From contig NZ_JBBHLB010000009.1 of NCBI RefSeq assembly GCF_037572415.1, positions 1-64,000 on the forward strand: DNA of 64,000 bases, in the 5' to 3' direction. The DNA comes from Flavonifractor porci (GTDB lineage Bacteria > Bacillota > Clostridia > Oscillospirales > Oscillospiraceae). The notes under the pieces were generated by a model. That model had not been told where the DNA came from. It ran no database searches and saw only the letters and a program-made list of their open reading frames with translations. Both the position numbers and the translations under genes were made by a program. This document shows, piece after piece, positions 23,612-32,432 of the stretch; within the stretch, counting starts at the first letter, position 1, and each line of letters begins with the position of its first letter.

Positions 23612-24247
23612 ATGGCGGCAAAGAAGCAGGATGTGGTCGTAGAGGACGGAGCCGTGTACGTGCTGCGCGCCGGGACGCCTGTCTACGTCAAGACTGCCGA
23701 CATCTGCTCGATGACCGGGAAAAGCAATCAGTGGATCGGACAGCTGGCAGCCCAGGGGACGCTGCATAAACGCAGCACCCCCCACGGGAGCCTGTTCGAT
23801 GTCACCGAGGCTGTGCGCGCCTACTGTTCCATGCTGGAGGCCCGCGCGGGACCGGCCAAGACCGAGGAGGAGATCAAGCAGGAAATCAAGCAGGAAAAGG
23901 CGAAGGCGGCCGCCGACGTGACAATGAAGATTGCCAAGGCCAACATCGCCAAGGCCGAGGCCGACGAGCTCCAGGGCAAAATGCACCGGAGCGAGGACGT
24001 GGCCGCGATGACTACCGACTTGATCTATGCCATTCGCGGGGCGATGATGGCCCTGCCCGGCCGCCTGGCCGTGGACGTGGCCTCGGCGAACTCCCCAGCG
24101 GAGGCCGCCGAGACTATCCGCCGCGAGGTCAACAAGGCCATGCGGGAGCTCTCCAATTACCGCTATGACCCAAAGAAATACGAGGAGCGCGTCCGGGAGC
24201 GGAGGGCCTGGGAAGCTGACAGCGGGCGTGATGCCGATGACGGATAA
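23612..24247 (+). CDS. Terminase small subunit, Nu1-like
   Basis: A 211-residue protein. An N-terminal winged helix (VKTADICSMTGKSNQWIGQL) would bind the packaging site; a long lysine/alanine-rich coiled coil (about residues 75-125) and a C-terminal helical part contact the large subunit. AAAGGAG lies before ATG 23612. It overlaps the large subunit gene. Its family fits the GpA-type partner. Confidence 0.8.
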   Translation: MAAKKQDVVVEDGAVYVLRAGTPVYVKTADICSMTGKSNQWIGQLAAQGTLHKRSTPHGSLFDVTEAVRAYCSMLEARAGPAKTEEEIKQEIKQEKAKAAADVTMKIAKANIAKAEADELQGKMHRSEDVAAMTTDLIYAIRGAMMALPGRLAVDVASANSPAEAAETIRREVNKAMRELSNYRYDPKKYEERVRERRAWEADSGRDADDG

Positions 24248-26210
24248 GGAAACGCGCCGGCTCATAGAGGAGAAAGAGGCCCGCGAGCGGGTAAAGAGGC
24301 TGAATGCCGTCATCGGGAAAGTCTTGGCCGGCATGAAGCCGCCGGACGACCTGACCGTGACGGAATGGGCGGAGAAAAACCGCCGCCTGTCCACCGAGGC
24401 CAGCGCCGAGCCCGGCCCCTGGCGTACCGACCGCACCCCTTACCTCCGGGAGCCGATGGACGCCTTTACCGACCCCAGGGTGCACCGCATCGTCATGGTG
24501 GCGGCGTCCCAGGTGGGAAAGTCGGAGTTCCTCAACAACACCATTGGCTATATCATCGACGAGGACCCCGGCTCCATCCTGTTCGTCCACCCCACGACCA
24601 TTGACGCCAAGGAGTACTCCAAGCTCCGTATCGCTCCGATGATTCGGGACTGCCCCACCCTCAAAAAGAAGGTGGCGGACCCCAAGAGCCGCGACAGTGG
24701 AAACACCATCCTGCAAAAGACATACCCCGGCGGCATCCTGACGATGTGCGGCTCCACAGAGGCCCACGCCCTGGCGTCCAAGCCCATCCGCTACATCATG
24801 GGGGACGAGCGCGACCGCTGGGCGACCTCCGCCGGCAACGAGGGCGACCCCTGGGAGCTGGCCCAGGCCCGACAGACCACGTTCTACAACGCCAAGGCGC
24901 TGGAGGTCAGCACCCCCACCGTCAAGAACGCCAGCGCAATCGAGGCGTCCTACGCCGAGGGCACAATGGAGCGGTGGAAAAGCAAATGCCCCCACTGCGG
25001 CGAGTACCACGAGATCAACTTCGAGGACATCCGCTATGAGCACGAGGAGGGCGTGGTAGCCGGCCGCAAGACCTTCAAGGTGCTGCACGTCTGGTATGTC
25101 TGCCCCGGCTGCGGAAGCATATCTGACGAGACGACCATGAAGCACCAGCCCGCGCGCTGGGAGGCGGACAACCCCGACGCATACGCCCAGGGCGTCCGCT
25201 CTTTCTGGCTGAACGCCTTTGTTAGCCAGTGGGCTTCCTGGAGCTCCATCGTACTCAAGTATCTCAAGGCTATCGGCAACACCAGGAAGCTCCAGGTGGT
25301 CTACAACACCTGCTTCGGCCTGCTGTGGGAAGACCGCGGCGACCTGGAGGACGAGGACAGCCTCATGGCCCGCCGGGAGGATTACGGTACCCGGCCGGAC
25401 GGCTCCCCCGTGGAGCTGCCGGAGGGGGTGCTGGTACTCACCGCCGGCGTGGACACCCAGGACGACCGCATGGAGTATGAGGTCGTCGGGCACGGCCACT
25501 TCGGGGAAACCTGGGGAATTGAAAAGGGCATCGTCATGGGCAGGCCGGATGACCCGGACACCTGGGCCAAGCTGGACGAGATGGTGTTCAACCGAGTATT
25601 CCGCTTCGAGGACGGCCTGGGCCTCCGAAGCTCTATGACCTTCGTGGACGAGGGCGGCCATTTCACCCAAGACGTCCGCCTCCAATGCCGGGCGCGCATC
25701 TCCCGCAAGGTGTTCTGTATCAAGGGTATGCCCGGGGCGGATAAGCCCTACACCTCTCCGCCGAAGAAGATGAAGATCGTGGTCAATCAAATCGCCATCG
25801 GCACCTGCTGGCAGTACCAGCTCGGCGTCGACTCCGGCAAGCAGATCATCATGGACAACCTCAAGGTGCAGAAGCCGGGCTCGAAGTACTGCCACTTCCC
25901 GAGGCGGGACGACTACGGCCCCGGCTACTTTACCGGCCTGCTCTCTGAGCACCTGGTATATGACCCGGCCAAGAAGCAGCCCTGGGTGTGGGAGAAGATA
26001 CCCGGCCACGAGCGCAACGAGGCCCTGGACTGCCGCAACTACGCTCTGGCGGCCTTCAAATGCACGCCGGCCAACCTTGACGAGATAGACAGGCGGCTAA
26101 AGGCGGCTCGGGGGAAAGCCCCCTCTACGGGCGTTGCAACAGCCCCGCCGCCCCCCAAAAAGCAGACCAAGCGCGGCTCCGCGCTGAAGAAATACTACGA
26201 CGAATGGTAG
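24231..26210 (+). CDS. Terminase large subunit, lambda GpA family
   Basis: A 659-residue packaging motor. The N-terminal ATPase has SQVGKS (93-98) as adapted Walker A and an acidic Walker B after IRYIMGDERDRW. A zinc ribbon (CPHCGEYH, CPGCG) lies near residues 255-300, as in the GpA family. The C-terminal RNase H-like nuclease has TAGVDTQDDR. It cuts and pumps DNA into proheads. ATG 24231 or 24237 may be the start; no clear ribosome site decides. Confidence 0.93.
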   Translation: MPMTDKETRRLIEEKEARERVKRLNAVIGKVLAGMKPPDDLTVTEWAEKNRRLSTEASAEPGPWRTDRTPYLREPMDAFTDPRVHRIVMVAASQVGKSEFLNNTIGYIIDEDPGSILFVHPTTIDAKEYSKLRIAPMIRDCPTLKKKVADPKSRDSGNTILQKTYPGGILTMCGSTEAHALASKPIRYIMGDERDRWATSAGNEGDPWELAQARQTTFYNAKALEVSTPTVKNASAIEASYAEGTMERWKSKCPHCGEYHEINFEDIRYEHEEGVVAGRKTFKVLHVWYVCPGCGSISDETTMKHQPARWEADNPDAYAQGVRSFWLNAFVSQWASWSSIVLKYLKAIGNTRKLQVVYNTCFGLLWEDRGDLEDEDSLMARREDYGTRPDGSPVELPEGVLVLTAGVDTQDDRMEYEVVGHGHFGETWGIEKGIVMGRPDDPDTWAKLDEMVFNRVFRFEDGLGLRSSMTFVDEGGHFTQDVRLQCRARISRKVFCIKGMPGADKPYTSPPKKMKIVVNQIAIGTCWQYQLGVDSGKQIIMDNLKVQKPGSKYCHFPRRDDYGPGYFTGLLSEHLVYDPAKKQPWVWEKIPGHERNEALDCRNYALAAFKCTPANLDEIDRRLKAARGKAPSTGVATAPPPPKKQTKRGSALKKYYDEW

Positions 26211-26220
26211 GTGATGCCCG

Positions 26221-26478
26221 ATGGCAGATATGACCGACGTGAAAATCCGGCTGAACTTCTGGCGCTCCGCCTATGAGAAGCTGACTGCGGCTTACACCGC
26301 CCTGGTGGACGGCCGCGTCAAGAGCTATACCATCGACGACCGGCAGCTCACCCGCTTCGACCTCGGCACCCTCAAGGACGAGATCGAGGAGGCTGAGCAG
26401 AAGATCGACGAGCTGAACGCCCTGCTGAACGGCAGGCGGCCCCGCAAGGCCTTCGGCGTCATCCCCCGCGACTGGTGA
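26221..26478 (+). CDS. gpW-position head-tail joining protein (DUF6148-like)
   Basis: An 85-residue protein, with VKIRLNFWRSAYEKLTAAY then LTRFDLGTLKDEIEEAEQKI, which matches small proteins found between GpA terminase and portal in many phages. This is the place of lambda gpW, which plugs the head neck. The stop is followed by a palindrome and a strong terminator. Confidence 0.7.
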   Translation: MADMTDVKIRLNFWRSAYEKLTAAYTALVDGRVKSYTIDDRQLTRFDLGTLKDEIEEAEQKIDELNALLNGRRPRKAFGVIPRDW

Positions 26479-26481
26479 CCT

Positions 26482-26501
26482 TTTTCGTGAGGTCACGAAA
26501 A
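26482..26501. promoter_or_regulatory. Perfect palindrome TTTTCGTGA-gg-TCACGAAAA
   Basis: Nine-base arms around GG, just after the gpW-like gene. AT-rich outer bases and CG centre recall the left operator 1, but the spacing differs. It may be an operator or an RNA hairpin. Confidence 0.35.
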
Positions 26502-26534
26502 TGATATGGGTACAAGCCTGAGAGGGCTTTACCA

Positions 26535-26589
26535 CGGGCAGCCCGGCGGAGTTTGTCAGCTCCTTTCGCCGCCGGGCGGCCCGTTTTTT
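26535..26589 (+). terminator. Strong intrinsic terminator inside the late region
   Basis: Fifteen-base arms (26535-26549 and 26569-26583, one mismatch) rich in GC are followed by TTTTTT. It sits between packaging and portal genes, only 17 bases before the portal start, and would split the late transcript unless it is partly read through or antiterminated. Confidence 0.75.
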
Positions 26590-26605
26590 ATGCAACACAT
26601 AGGAG

Positions 26606-28249
26606 GTGGGCGACATATACCGCGATAAGAAAACCGGGCTGTTCCTGCCCGACACAGCGCGCCCCCAGGCCAAGGGATACAGCGAGGCCGGCGCCAGCAT
26701 GACCCGGCGGGCGCTCAAAGGCTTTACCCCGCGCAGCGGCTCCCCCAGGGAGGACATCGACTGGAACAACTTTACCCTCCGCCAGAGGGGGCGGATGCTG
26801 TATATGTCCTCCCCGGTGGCGACGTCAGCCATCAATACCAACCGGACGAAAGTGGTCGGCGTCGGCCTGACCCTCAAGAGCTCCGTGGATCGGGAGGTGC
26901 TGGGCATCTCCCCGGAGGCGGCCAAGGAGTGGCAGCGGCGCACCGAGGCGGAGTTTTCCCTGTGGGCCAAGAACAAGGCGAACTGCGACGCTACCGGCAT
27001 GAACAACTTTTACGGAATGCAGCAGCTGGCGCTGGTGGCGTGGCTCCAGAGCGGAGACGTTTTCCCCGTGTTCAAGCGGAGAAACCCCACGCCGGTAAAT
27101 CCCTACTCCCTGCGCATCCATCTTGTGGAGGCCGACCGGGTGCGCACCCCCGCCGAGTACGGGGGTGGAACGGCCGTGGCCCACATCACGGACGGGAAGA
27201 ACCCGGAGAACGGCAACCGCATCTTTGACGGGGTGGAGGTGGACAACGACGGCATGGTCGTCGCCTACTACATCCACAACACCTACCCCTGGCAGACCAC
27301 GACAGAGCCGACCAAGTGGACGAGGGTGGAGGCCTACGGCCCCAGGACAGGCTTGCCGAACATCCTCCACATCATGGGGAGCGAGCGGCCGGACCAGTAC
27401 CGGGGCGTGACCTATCTGGCCCCGGTGATCGAGCAGCTGCTGCAGCTGCGCCGGTACACGGAGAGCACGCTTATGGCCGCCCTCGTCCAGTCTTTCTTTA
27501 CGGCGTGGATCATCACAAAGACCAGCCAGACCGAGATCCCCATCAACGAGGTCGGCGCCGGCGACATCGCCGGTGTCCCCGCGGCAAATCCCATCGAGAA
27601 CAACCTATCCGGGAGCGACAGCGAGTATGAGATGGGCCCCGGCACGGTTTCCCACCTAGCGGAGAATGAGGACATCAAATTCGGAAACCCCAGCATCCCC
27701 ACCACGGGCTTTGATGCTTTCGTCAAGACCTTCTGCCAGCAGGCCGGCGCGGCCCTGGGCGAGCCCTACGAGGTGCTGATGAAGACCTTTAACTCCAGCT
27801 ACTCGGCCTCCCGCGCTGCTCTCCTGGAGGCCTGGGAAGAGTTCAAGATGCGCCGGAGCTGGTTTGTGGCCGACTTCTGCCAGCCGGCCTACGAGGTATG
27901 GCTTGCGGAGGCGGTGGCCCGTGGACGCATCAAGGCCCCCGGCTTCTTTGAAGATCCTCTGGTGCGGGCCGCCTGGTGCGGTGCGCGCTGGATCGGCCCC
28001 GTCCAGGGGCAGCTCGACCCGCTGAAAGAGGCCAACGCCGCCGCTGTCCTGGTCGACCACGGATTCAAGACCCACGAGCAGGTCACGCGCGAACTGGGCG
28101 GTGGTGACTGGGAGGCCAACGTGGAGCAGCTGAAAGCAGAAAACGCGAAACTCGCGGAGGCGGGCGGCGCGCGCATCACCAACCTGCCAAGCTCCGGCGC
28201 CGATGATGGCGACGGCGGCGATGGCAAAGGAACAGGAGGAAACGCATGA
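26606..28249 (+). CDS. Portal protein, lambda gpB family
   Basis: A 547-residue portal that forms the ring at the head vertex through which DNA enters. GYSEAGASMTRRALKGF and DIDWNNFTLRQRGRMLYM match lambda-type portals; GEPYEVLMKTFNSSYSASRA is the conserved late motif. The start is unclear: GTG 26606 overlaps the AGGAGG site. An ATA codon 8 bases after GGAGG (26615) would be ideally spaced but is not a normal start. The stop overlaps the protease start. Confidence 0.9.
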   Translation: MGDIYRDKKTGLFLPDTARPQAKGYSEAGASMTRRALKGFTPRSGSPREDIDWNNFTLRQRGRMLYMSSPVATSAINTNRTKVVGVGLTLKSSVDREVLGISPEAAKEWQRRTEAEFSLWAKNKANCDATGMNNFYGMQQLALVAWLQSGDVFPVFKRRNPTPVNPYSLRIHLVEADRVRTPAEYGGGTAVAHITDGKNPENGNRIFDGVEVDNDGMVVAYYIHNTYPWQTTTEPTKWTRVEAYGPRTGLPNILHIMGSERPDQYRGVTYLAPVIEQLLQLRRYTESTLMAALVQSFFTAWIITKTSQTEIPINEVGAGDIAGVPAANPIENNLSGSDSEYEMGPGTVSHLAENEDIKFGNPSIPTTGFDAFVKTFCQQAGAALGEPYEVLMKTFNSSYSASRAALLEAWEEFKMRRSWFVADFCQPAYEVWLAEAVARGRIKAPGFFEDPLVRAAWCGARWIGPVQGQLDPLKEANAAAVLVDHGFKTHEQVTRELGGGDWEANVEQLKAENAKLAEAGGARITNLPSSGADDGDGGDGKGTGGNA

Positions 28250-29502
28250 GCAAAACAGTGCCTACCACGCAGCCCGTCGTGAACATCAAGCGGGCCGCCT
28301 ATGCGATGGCTACCGCCGACGGCCAGAGCGCAGAGATCACCATGTACGGCGACATCTACGAGCAGCAGCCCACGGACTGGTGGGGCGATCCCGTAGAGGG
28401 GCAGTTTATTACCCTGACCGAGTTCCTTGAGGACCTGGGGCAGATTGCCGCTTGCAAAGACATCACCATCCGCATGAACAGCTACGGCGGCGACGCCGGC
28501 GTGTCCAACACCATCCACAACCGCCTACGGGAGCTGTCACGGGACGGAGCAAAGCTTACCTGCATCGTGGACGGCGTGGCGATGTCCGGCGGCTCCCTTA
28601 TCATGTGCGCCTGTGACACAGTGAAGGTCAATCCCTCCAGCCTGATTATGATTCACAAGTGCTGGGGCTTCTTCTGGGGCGGCTACAACGCCGACGAACT
28701 GCGCGAGGCGGCTGGGCAGTACGACGCCTGGGACAAGGCCCAAATCGCAATCTATAAGCGAAAGACCGGCCTGACCGAAACTGTCCTGTCCCACATGATG
28801 TCCGATACAACCTACATGACAGGCCGCGAGGCGGTGGAAAAGGGCTTTGCCGACGAGCTGATCGAGGACGCGGAGCCCCTGGACGTTGCCGCCAGTGCAG
28901 ACGGCCGGCGCCTGTTCGTCCGAGGCCGCACCATCCACCTTACGGCTGGAATGTTTGCCCCGGACAATATCCCTACGGTCGATCCCGAGGCCTCGGCCCC
29001 GGCTGAGACACATACAAATCCGCCGGCAAAGACCGGCAGAAAAGGAGGAAGTACATCTATGGCAAGTACTGTTGAGGAGCTCCGGGCGGAGTACCCGGAG
29101 CTGACCGCGCAGCTGGAGGCCGAGGCAAGAGCTGCTGCCACCCCCGCCCCCAGCGCAGCAGCCGCAGGCGACGGCGGGGCTGACCCCGCCCAGGTCGAGC
29201 GCCAGAGAATCCAGGACATCGACGCCCTGGCTTCCCTCTATGACGCGGAATCCATCCGCGAGGCCAAGTATGGCGAGCACCCCTGCACCGCCCAGGAGCT
29301 GGCTTACCGCATGGCGCAGAAGGCCGCCCAGCAGGGCAAGAGCTATATGTCTGCCCTGGAAGCCGACACTGGCGCATCTGGCGCGCAGCAGGTCGGAGCG
29401 GCCAGCAACGAGGGCGCGCCTGTCGGCGAACTCACCCCGGAGCAGCGCATGGCAAAGGGCCGCGCCGACGCGAAGGCCCTGAACAAGAAGGAGGACAAGT
29501 AA
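28246..29502 (+). CDS. Head maturation protease, ClpP-like (gpC type)
   Basis: A 418-residue serine protease. The ClpP fold spans about residues 15-215, with nucleophile Ser114 in VAMSGGS and His137 in MIHKCWG. It trims capsid proteins during maturation. The C-terminal 147 residues are alanine- and charge-rich and can be made alone from an internal start at 29059, as in lambda C/Nu3. ATG 28246 overlaps the portal stop. Confidence 0.9.
   Translation: MSKTVPTTQPVVNIKRAAYAMATADGQSAEITMYGDIYEQQPTDWWGDPVEGQFITLTEFLEDLGQIAACKDITIRMNSYGGDAGVSNTIHNRLRELSRDGAKLTCIVDGVAMSGGSLIMCACDTVKVNPSSLIMIHKCWGFFWGGYNADELREAAGQYDAWDKAQIAIYKRKTGLTETVLSHMMSDTTYMTGREAVEKGFADELIEDAEPLDVAASADGRRLFVRGRTIHLTAGMFAPDNIPTVDPEASAPAETHTNPPAKTGRKGGSTSMASTVEELRAEYPELTAQLEAEARAAATPAPSAAAAGDGGADPAQVERQRIQDIDALASLYDAESIREAKYGEHPCTAQELAYRMAQKAAQQGKSYMSALEADTGASGAQQVGAASNEGAPVGELTPEQRMAKGRADAKALNKKEDK
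29059..29502 (+). CDS. Nested scaffold protein (Nu3-like), in-frame in the protease gene
   Basis: An internal ATG at 29059 has AAAGGAGG 10 bases upstream, as good as any gene start here. The product, 147 residues, is helical and acidic (VEELRAEYPELTAQLEAEAR), the character of scaffold proteins that shape the prohead. In lambda, Nu3 is made the same way from inside C. Inferred from the site and from the lambda model. Confidence 0.7.
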   Translation: MASTVEELRAEYPELTAQLEAEARAAATPAPSAAAAGDGGADPAQVERQRIQDIDALASLYDAESIREAKYGEHPCTAQELAYRMAQKAAQQGKSYMSALEADTGASGAQQVGAASNEGAPVGELTPEQRMAKGRADAKALNKKEDK

Positions 29503-29503
29503 T

Positions 29504-29905
29504 ATGGCGAAGCATCTGAATGACAAGATCGGCTCTATGGAGTACGACAAGCTGATCGCCGGTATGACCCCGCCTCCCAAGGTGGCTTCCGGCGTCATCA
29601 CCAAGCTGGCGACCGCCGCTACCTATCCGCGCGGCACCATCCTGTGCCGCAGCTCCGGCACCGGGGGCGACGGCAAGCTGAAAATCCTCGGCACTACCGC
29701 CGGCTCCAACGAGACCCTGACCCCCGACTGCATTCTCTGCGATGACGAGGACATCGGCACCGACGCCGATGCCAATGTCGCCGTCTATGTGATGGGCTGC
29801 TTCAATGAAGACGCCCTGACCGTGGATGACGAGTACACCATCACCCAGGCCGACAAGGACACCCTGCGCGAGCGTGGTATCTATCTGGCCCAGGTCCTGG
29901 ACTAA
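29504..29905 (+). CDS. Head decoration protein, gpD family
   Basis: A 133-residue protein matching the HDPD family: SGVITKLATAATYPRGTIL, GCFNEDALTVDDEYT. Trimers cap the expanded capsid and stabilise it. It follows the protease gene by one base and precedes the capsid gene, as in lambda. Confidence 0.88.
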   Translation: MAKHLNDKIGSMEYDKLIAGMTPPPKVASGVITKLATAATYPRGTILCRSSGTGGDGKLKILGTTAGSNETLTPDCILCDDEDIGTDADANVAVYVMGCFNEDALTVDDEYTITQADKDTLRERGIYLAQVLD

Positions 29906-29920
29906 AAGGAGGACAAGAAT

Positions 29921-30991
29921 ATGCCTTTCGACATTTTTGATACCTACTACATGGCGGGCATGGTCCAGGAGATCGCCCCCGTCCAGAGTTTCTTCCGCGA
30001 CCGCTATTTCCCCACCAACGCGGCGACCGACATCTTCAACGCCAACAAGGTGCTGGTGGAGTACCGCGACCGCGACCGGGCCATGGCTCCCTTCGTTGTG
30101 CGCCGCGCCGGCGACATCCCTGTGGCCCGCGGCGGCTACGAGATCCACGAGTTCGAGCCGCCCTTCACCGCTCCGTCCCGTCTGCTGACCCTGGATGACC
30201 TGCAGAAGCGCGGCTTCGGGGAGGCTCTGTATGCTGGCAGCACCCCCGCCGAGCGCGCCCGGGCGCTCCAGATGCAGGACCTCACCGACCTGGACCGCCG
30301 CATTCAGCGCCGTGAGGAGTGGATGGCCGTCCAGACCATGATCAACAACGGCTGCACCATCGTCGCCTACATCGACAACGACACCGTGGGCGAAACCTAC
30401 GACATCTTCTACTTCGACACCACCGGCTCCAACCCCGCCAAGTACACCGTGGCGAACAAGTGGGACGCGTCCGGCGGCGACTGGAAGGGCGATGTCGCTG
30501 CGATGGTGAACGACCTGCTGGACCGCGGCCTTCCTGCCGCTGACCTGATCGTGGGCACCGACGTGGCCGCCTTCATCCAGAGCGACGAGGCCACGCTGAA
30601 GCTGCTGGACAACCGGCGCGCCGAGTATGGCCGCCTGGCGCCCCAGGTGCGTTACCCCGGCGTGGTGTGGATCGGCAACCTGAACTTCGACGGCACCGAC
30701 CTGGACATCTTCTCCGTGCGCGAGACTGTGCTGGACAAGGACGGCACCATCCGCCTGTTCCCCGCGACCTCCGCGATGGTCACCGCCCCCGACTGCGGCC
30801 ACATGATGTACGGCCGTGTCGACCAGATCGAGGACGACAACGAGTACCACAGCTTCGCCATGCAGCGCGTGCCCAAGTTCGTCGTCGACAAGGACAAGGA
30901 CACCCGCAAGCTGCGCCTGGCCGCCCGCCCCCTGGCCGCGCCCCGGAGCAAGGCCCCCTGGATGTACGCGGCCAACGTGGTCGGCACCTGA
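29921..30991 (+). CDS. Major capsid protein, gpE family
   Basis: A 356-residue capsid protein of the lambda gpE/HK97 fold. Family features: MVQEIAPVQSFFRDRYFP at the start, RREEWMAVQTMINNG in the middle, and a C-terminal segment rich in R and K. AAAGGAGG stands before ATG 29921. It forms the bulk of the head shell. Confidence 0.93.
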   Translation: MPFDIFDTYYMAGMVQEIAPVQSFFRDRYFPTNAATDIFNANKVLVEYRDRDRAMAPFVVRRAGDIPVARGGYEIHEFEPPFTAPSRLLTLDDLQKRGFGEALYAGSTPAERARALQMQDLTDLDRRIQRREEWMAVQTMINNGCTIVAYIDNDTVGETYDIFYFDTTGSNPAKYTVANKWDASGGDWKGDVAAMVNDLLDRGLPAADLIVGTDVAAFIQSDEATLKLLDNRRAEYGRLAPQVRYPGVVWIGNLNFDGTDLDIFSVRETVLDKDGTIRLFPATSAMVTAPDCGHMMYGRVDQIEDDNEYHSFAMQRVPKFVVDKDKDTRKLRLAARPLAAPRSKAPWMYAANVVGT

Positions 30992-31015
30992 TAGGGCCGG
31001 GAAAGGAGCAATATC

Positions 31016-31492
31016 ATGAAGCGTGTAAAAATCACCAACGGCCTGTACGGCTACCGGCCCGAGGGGGCGAAGCACCCACGGCCGGTGTCCGCCGGCGGCC
31101 TCTGCATCGTGACTGACACCGAGGCCGCCCGCCTGGCCTCCCTCGGCGTGGGCGTCGTCCTCGAGGACATCCCCGAGGAAGATACCGCAGGAGCCGTTGC
31201 AACGCCCGTAGAGGACGAGGACGGCGCGGGGTCGGGCGTGGACACTCCCAGCCAGGACGGGCCCGCAGAGGGCAAGGAAACCGCCCACCTTGACCCTGAG
31301 CAGCTCAAGGAGTTCACCAACGCCAAGCTCAAGGAGCTGGCCGAGGAAATGGGCATCGACACCGCCAAGCTCAAGACCAAGGCGCAGTTGATCGCGGCCA
31401 TCACCGACGTGCCCCTGGAGGACGCAATCTCCAGCGAGGAGGACGACGAGGGGGCCCCGTCCGGTCTCGGCGCGGAGGGGCCGGTGGAATGA
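31016..31492 (+). CDS. Head protein with SAP/HeH-like C-terminus
   Basis: A 158-residue protein. The first 50 residues are a small beta domain (VKITNGLYGYRPEG); a long acidic low-complexity middle follows; residues about 98-128 (LKELAEEMGIDTAKLKTKAQ) form a SAP/HeH-like helical pair that can bind nucleic acid. Placed directly after the capsid gene. May be a minor head or neck protein. Confidence 0.6.
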   Translation: MKRVKITNGLYGYRPEGAKHPRPVSAGGLCIVTDTEAARLASLGVGVVLEDIPEEDTAGAVATPVEDEDGAGSGVDTPSQDGPAEGKETAHLDPEQLKEFTNAKLKELAEEMGIDTAKLKTKAQLIAAITDVPLEDAISSEEDDEGAPSGLGAEGPVE

Positions 31493-31857
31493 GCGGCTTC
31501 AAGGACATGGTGGCCGATGACGTCCACGCCGTTTTCCTCAACCTGGACGAGTTCGCCGAAAAGCGCACCATCCGCTACGACGGCGAGGAGTACCAGGACA
31601 TCCCTATCGTCTTGTCCGGCCTGAAGGAGCAGGAGCGACGCCAGCTCCAGTCCGACCATGTCCAGGGGCTCTACCTCGTGTCATCCGTGCTCCACTGTGC
31701 GCTGTCCGACCTGGGCGGCAATCAGCCCGAGAAGGGTATGCGCATCCAGATCAACAACCGGGAGGGCGGCGGCGGATTCTTCCGGGAATTCTATGTCGCC
31801 TCCTCGGTCTGTGAGATGGGGATGCTGCGGGTGGAACTGGGGGCGATCGACGAATGA
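31489..31857 (+). CDS. Head-tail connector-like protein
   Basis: A 122-residue protein of alpha/beta type (EFAEKRTIRYDGEEYQDIPI) that matches the pattern of lambda gpFII/ZirT-type head-closure proteins in this gene position. It overlaps both neighbours by four bases. Assigned from order and pattern. Confidence 0.6.
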   Translation: MSGFKDMVADDVHAVFLNLDEFAEKRTIRYDGEEYQDIPIVLSGLKEQERRQLQSDHVQGLYLVSSVLHCALSDLGGNQPEKGMRIQINNREGGGGFFREFYVASSVCEMGMLRVELGAIDE

Positions 31858-32429
31858 GCTACGCCATCACCATTGACGAAATCGACGATAGCCTTGACCG
31901 AGTATCGAAGCTCCTGGCCGGCATCCCCGACGGCGTGTACCGTGCCGTCGGAAGCGCCTTGAAGCGGTCGGCGCGGCACGGCCTTACCGTCGGCATGAAG
32001 ATCGTTTCCGAGGAGTACGCCATTTCCCAGGGGGAGCTGAAGTCCCGGACGAAGACCATCAACACCATCGTCAAGGACTCCGCCAGCTCCTATCAGGTCA
32101 CCTTCGGCTATCGGGGGAACGTCATCCCCCTTATCAAGTTCGATACCAAGTTTGGAGCGGACGGCAAGGTGCATACCCGCGTCCTGCGCTCCAGCGCACA
32201 GCAGACCCTTGAAAACGCCTTTGTCACCCATGTGGGCGGGCATACCGGTGTGTTCGAGCGCGAGGGCCCTGAGCGGTTCCCCATCCGGGAGCTGTTCGGG
32301 CCTTCTGCTGTCCAGGCATTCTATGCCCACGAGGAGACGACCGACAAGATGGACGAGGAAATCTTGAAGACCTACGAGAGCCGTATTGAGCACGAAATAC
32401 TGCGGGTGCTCAACGGGTGGGGAGGGTAG
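31854..32429 (+). CDS. Minor tail protein, gpZ-like
   Basis: A 191-residue protein with a long N-terminal helix, KRSARHGLTVGMKIVSEEYA, the ISQGELKSR segment and GVFEREGPERFPIRELFGPS, typical of the prophage minor tail protein Z family, which helps finish and join tails. ATG 31854 overlaps the previous stop. Confidence 0.8.
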   Translation: MSYAITIDEIDDSLDRVSKLLAGIPDGVYRAVGSALKRSARHGLTVGMKIVSEEYAISQGELKSRTKTINTIVKDSASSYQVTFGYRGNVIPLIKFDTKFGADGKVHTRVLRSSAQQTLENAFVTHVGGHTGVFEREGPERFPIRELFGPSAVQAFYAHEETTDKMDEEILKTYESRIEHEILRVLNGWGG

Positions 32430-32432
32430 CCC

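Noticed and set aside
23229..23642. Small plus-strand frames in the gap before terminase
   Set aside because: No ribosome sites, no plausible protein composition; one runs across the terminase start in another frame.
24129..26009. 626-codon minus-strand frame
   Set aside because: Antisense to the terminase genes; amino-acid content is typical of a GC-driven shadow frame.
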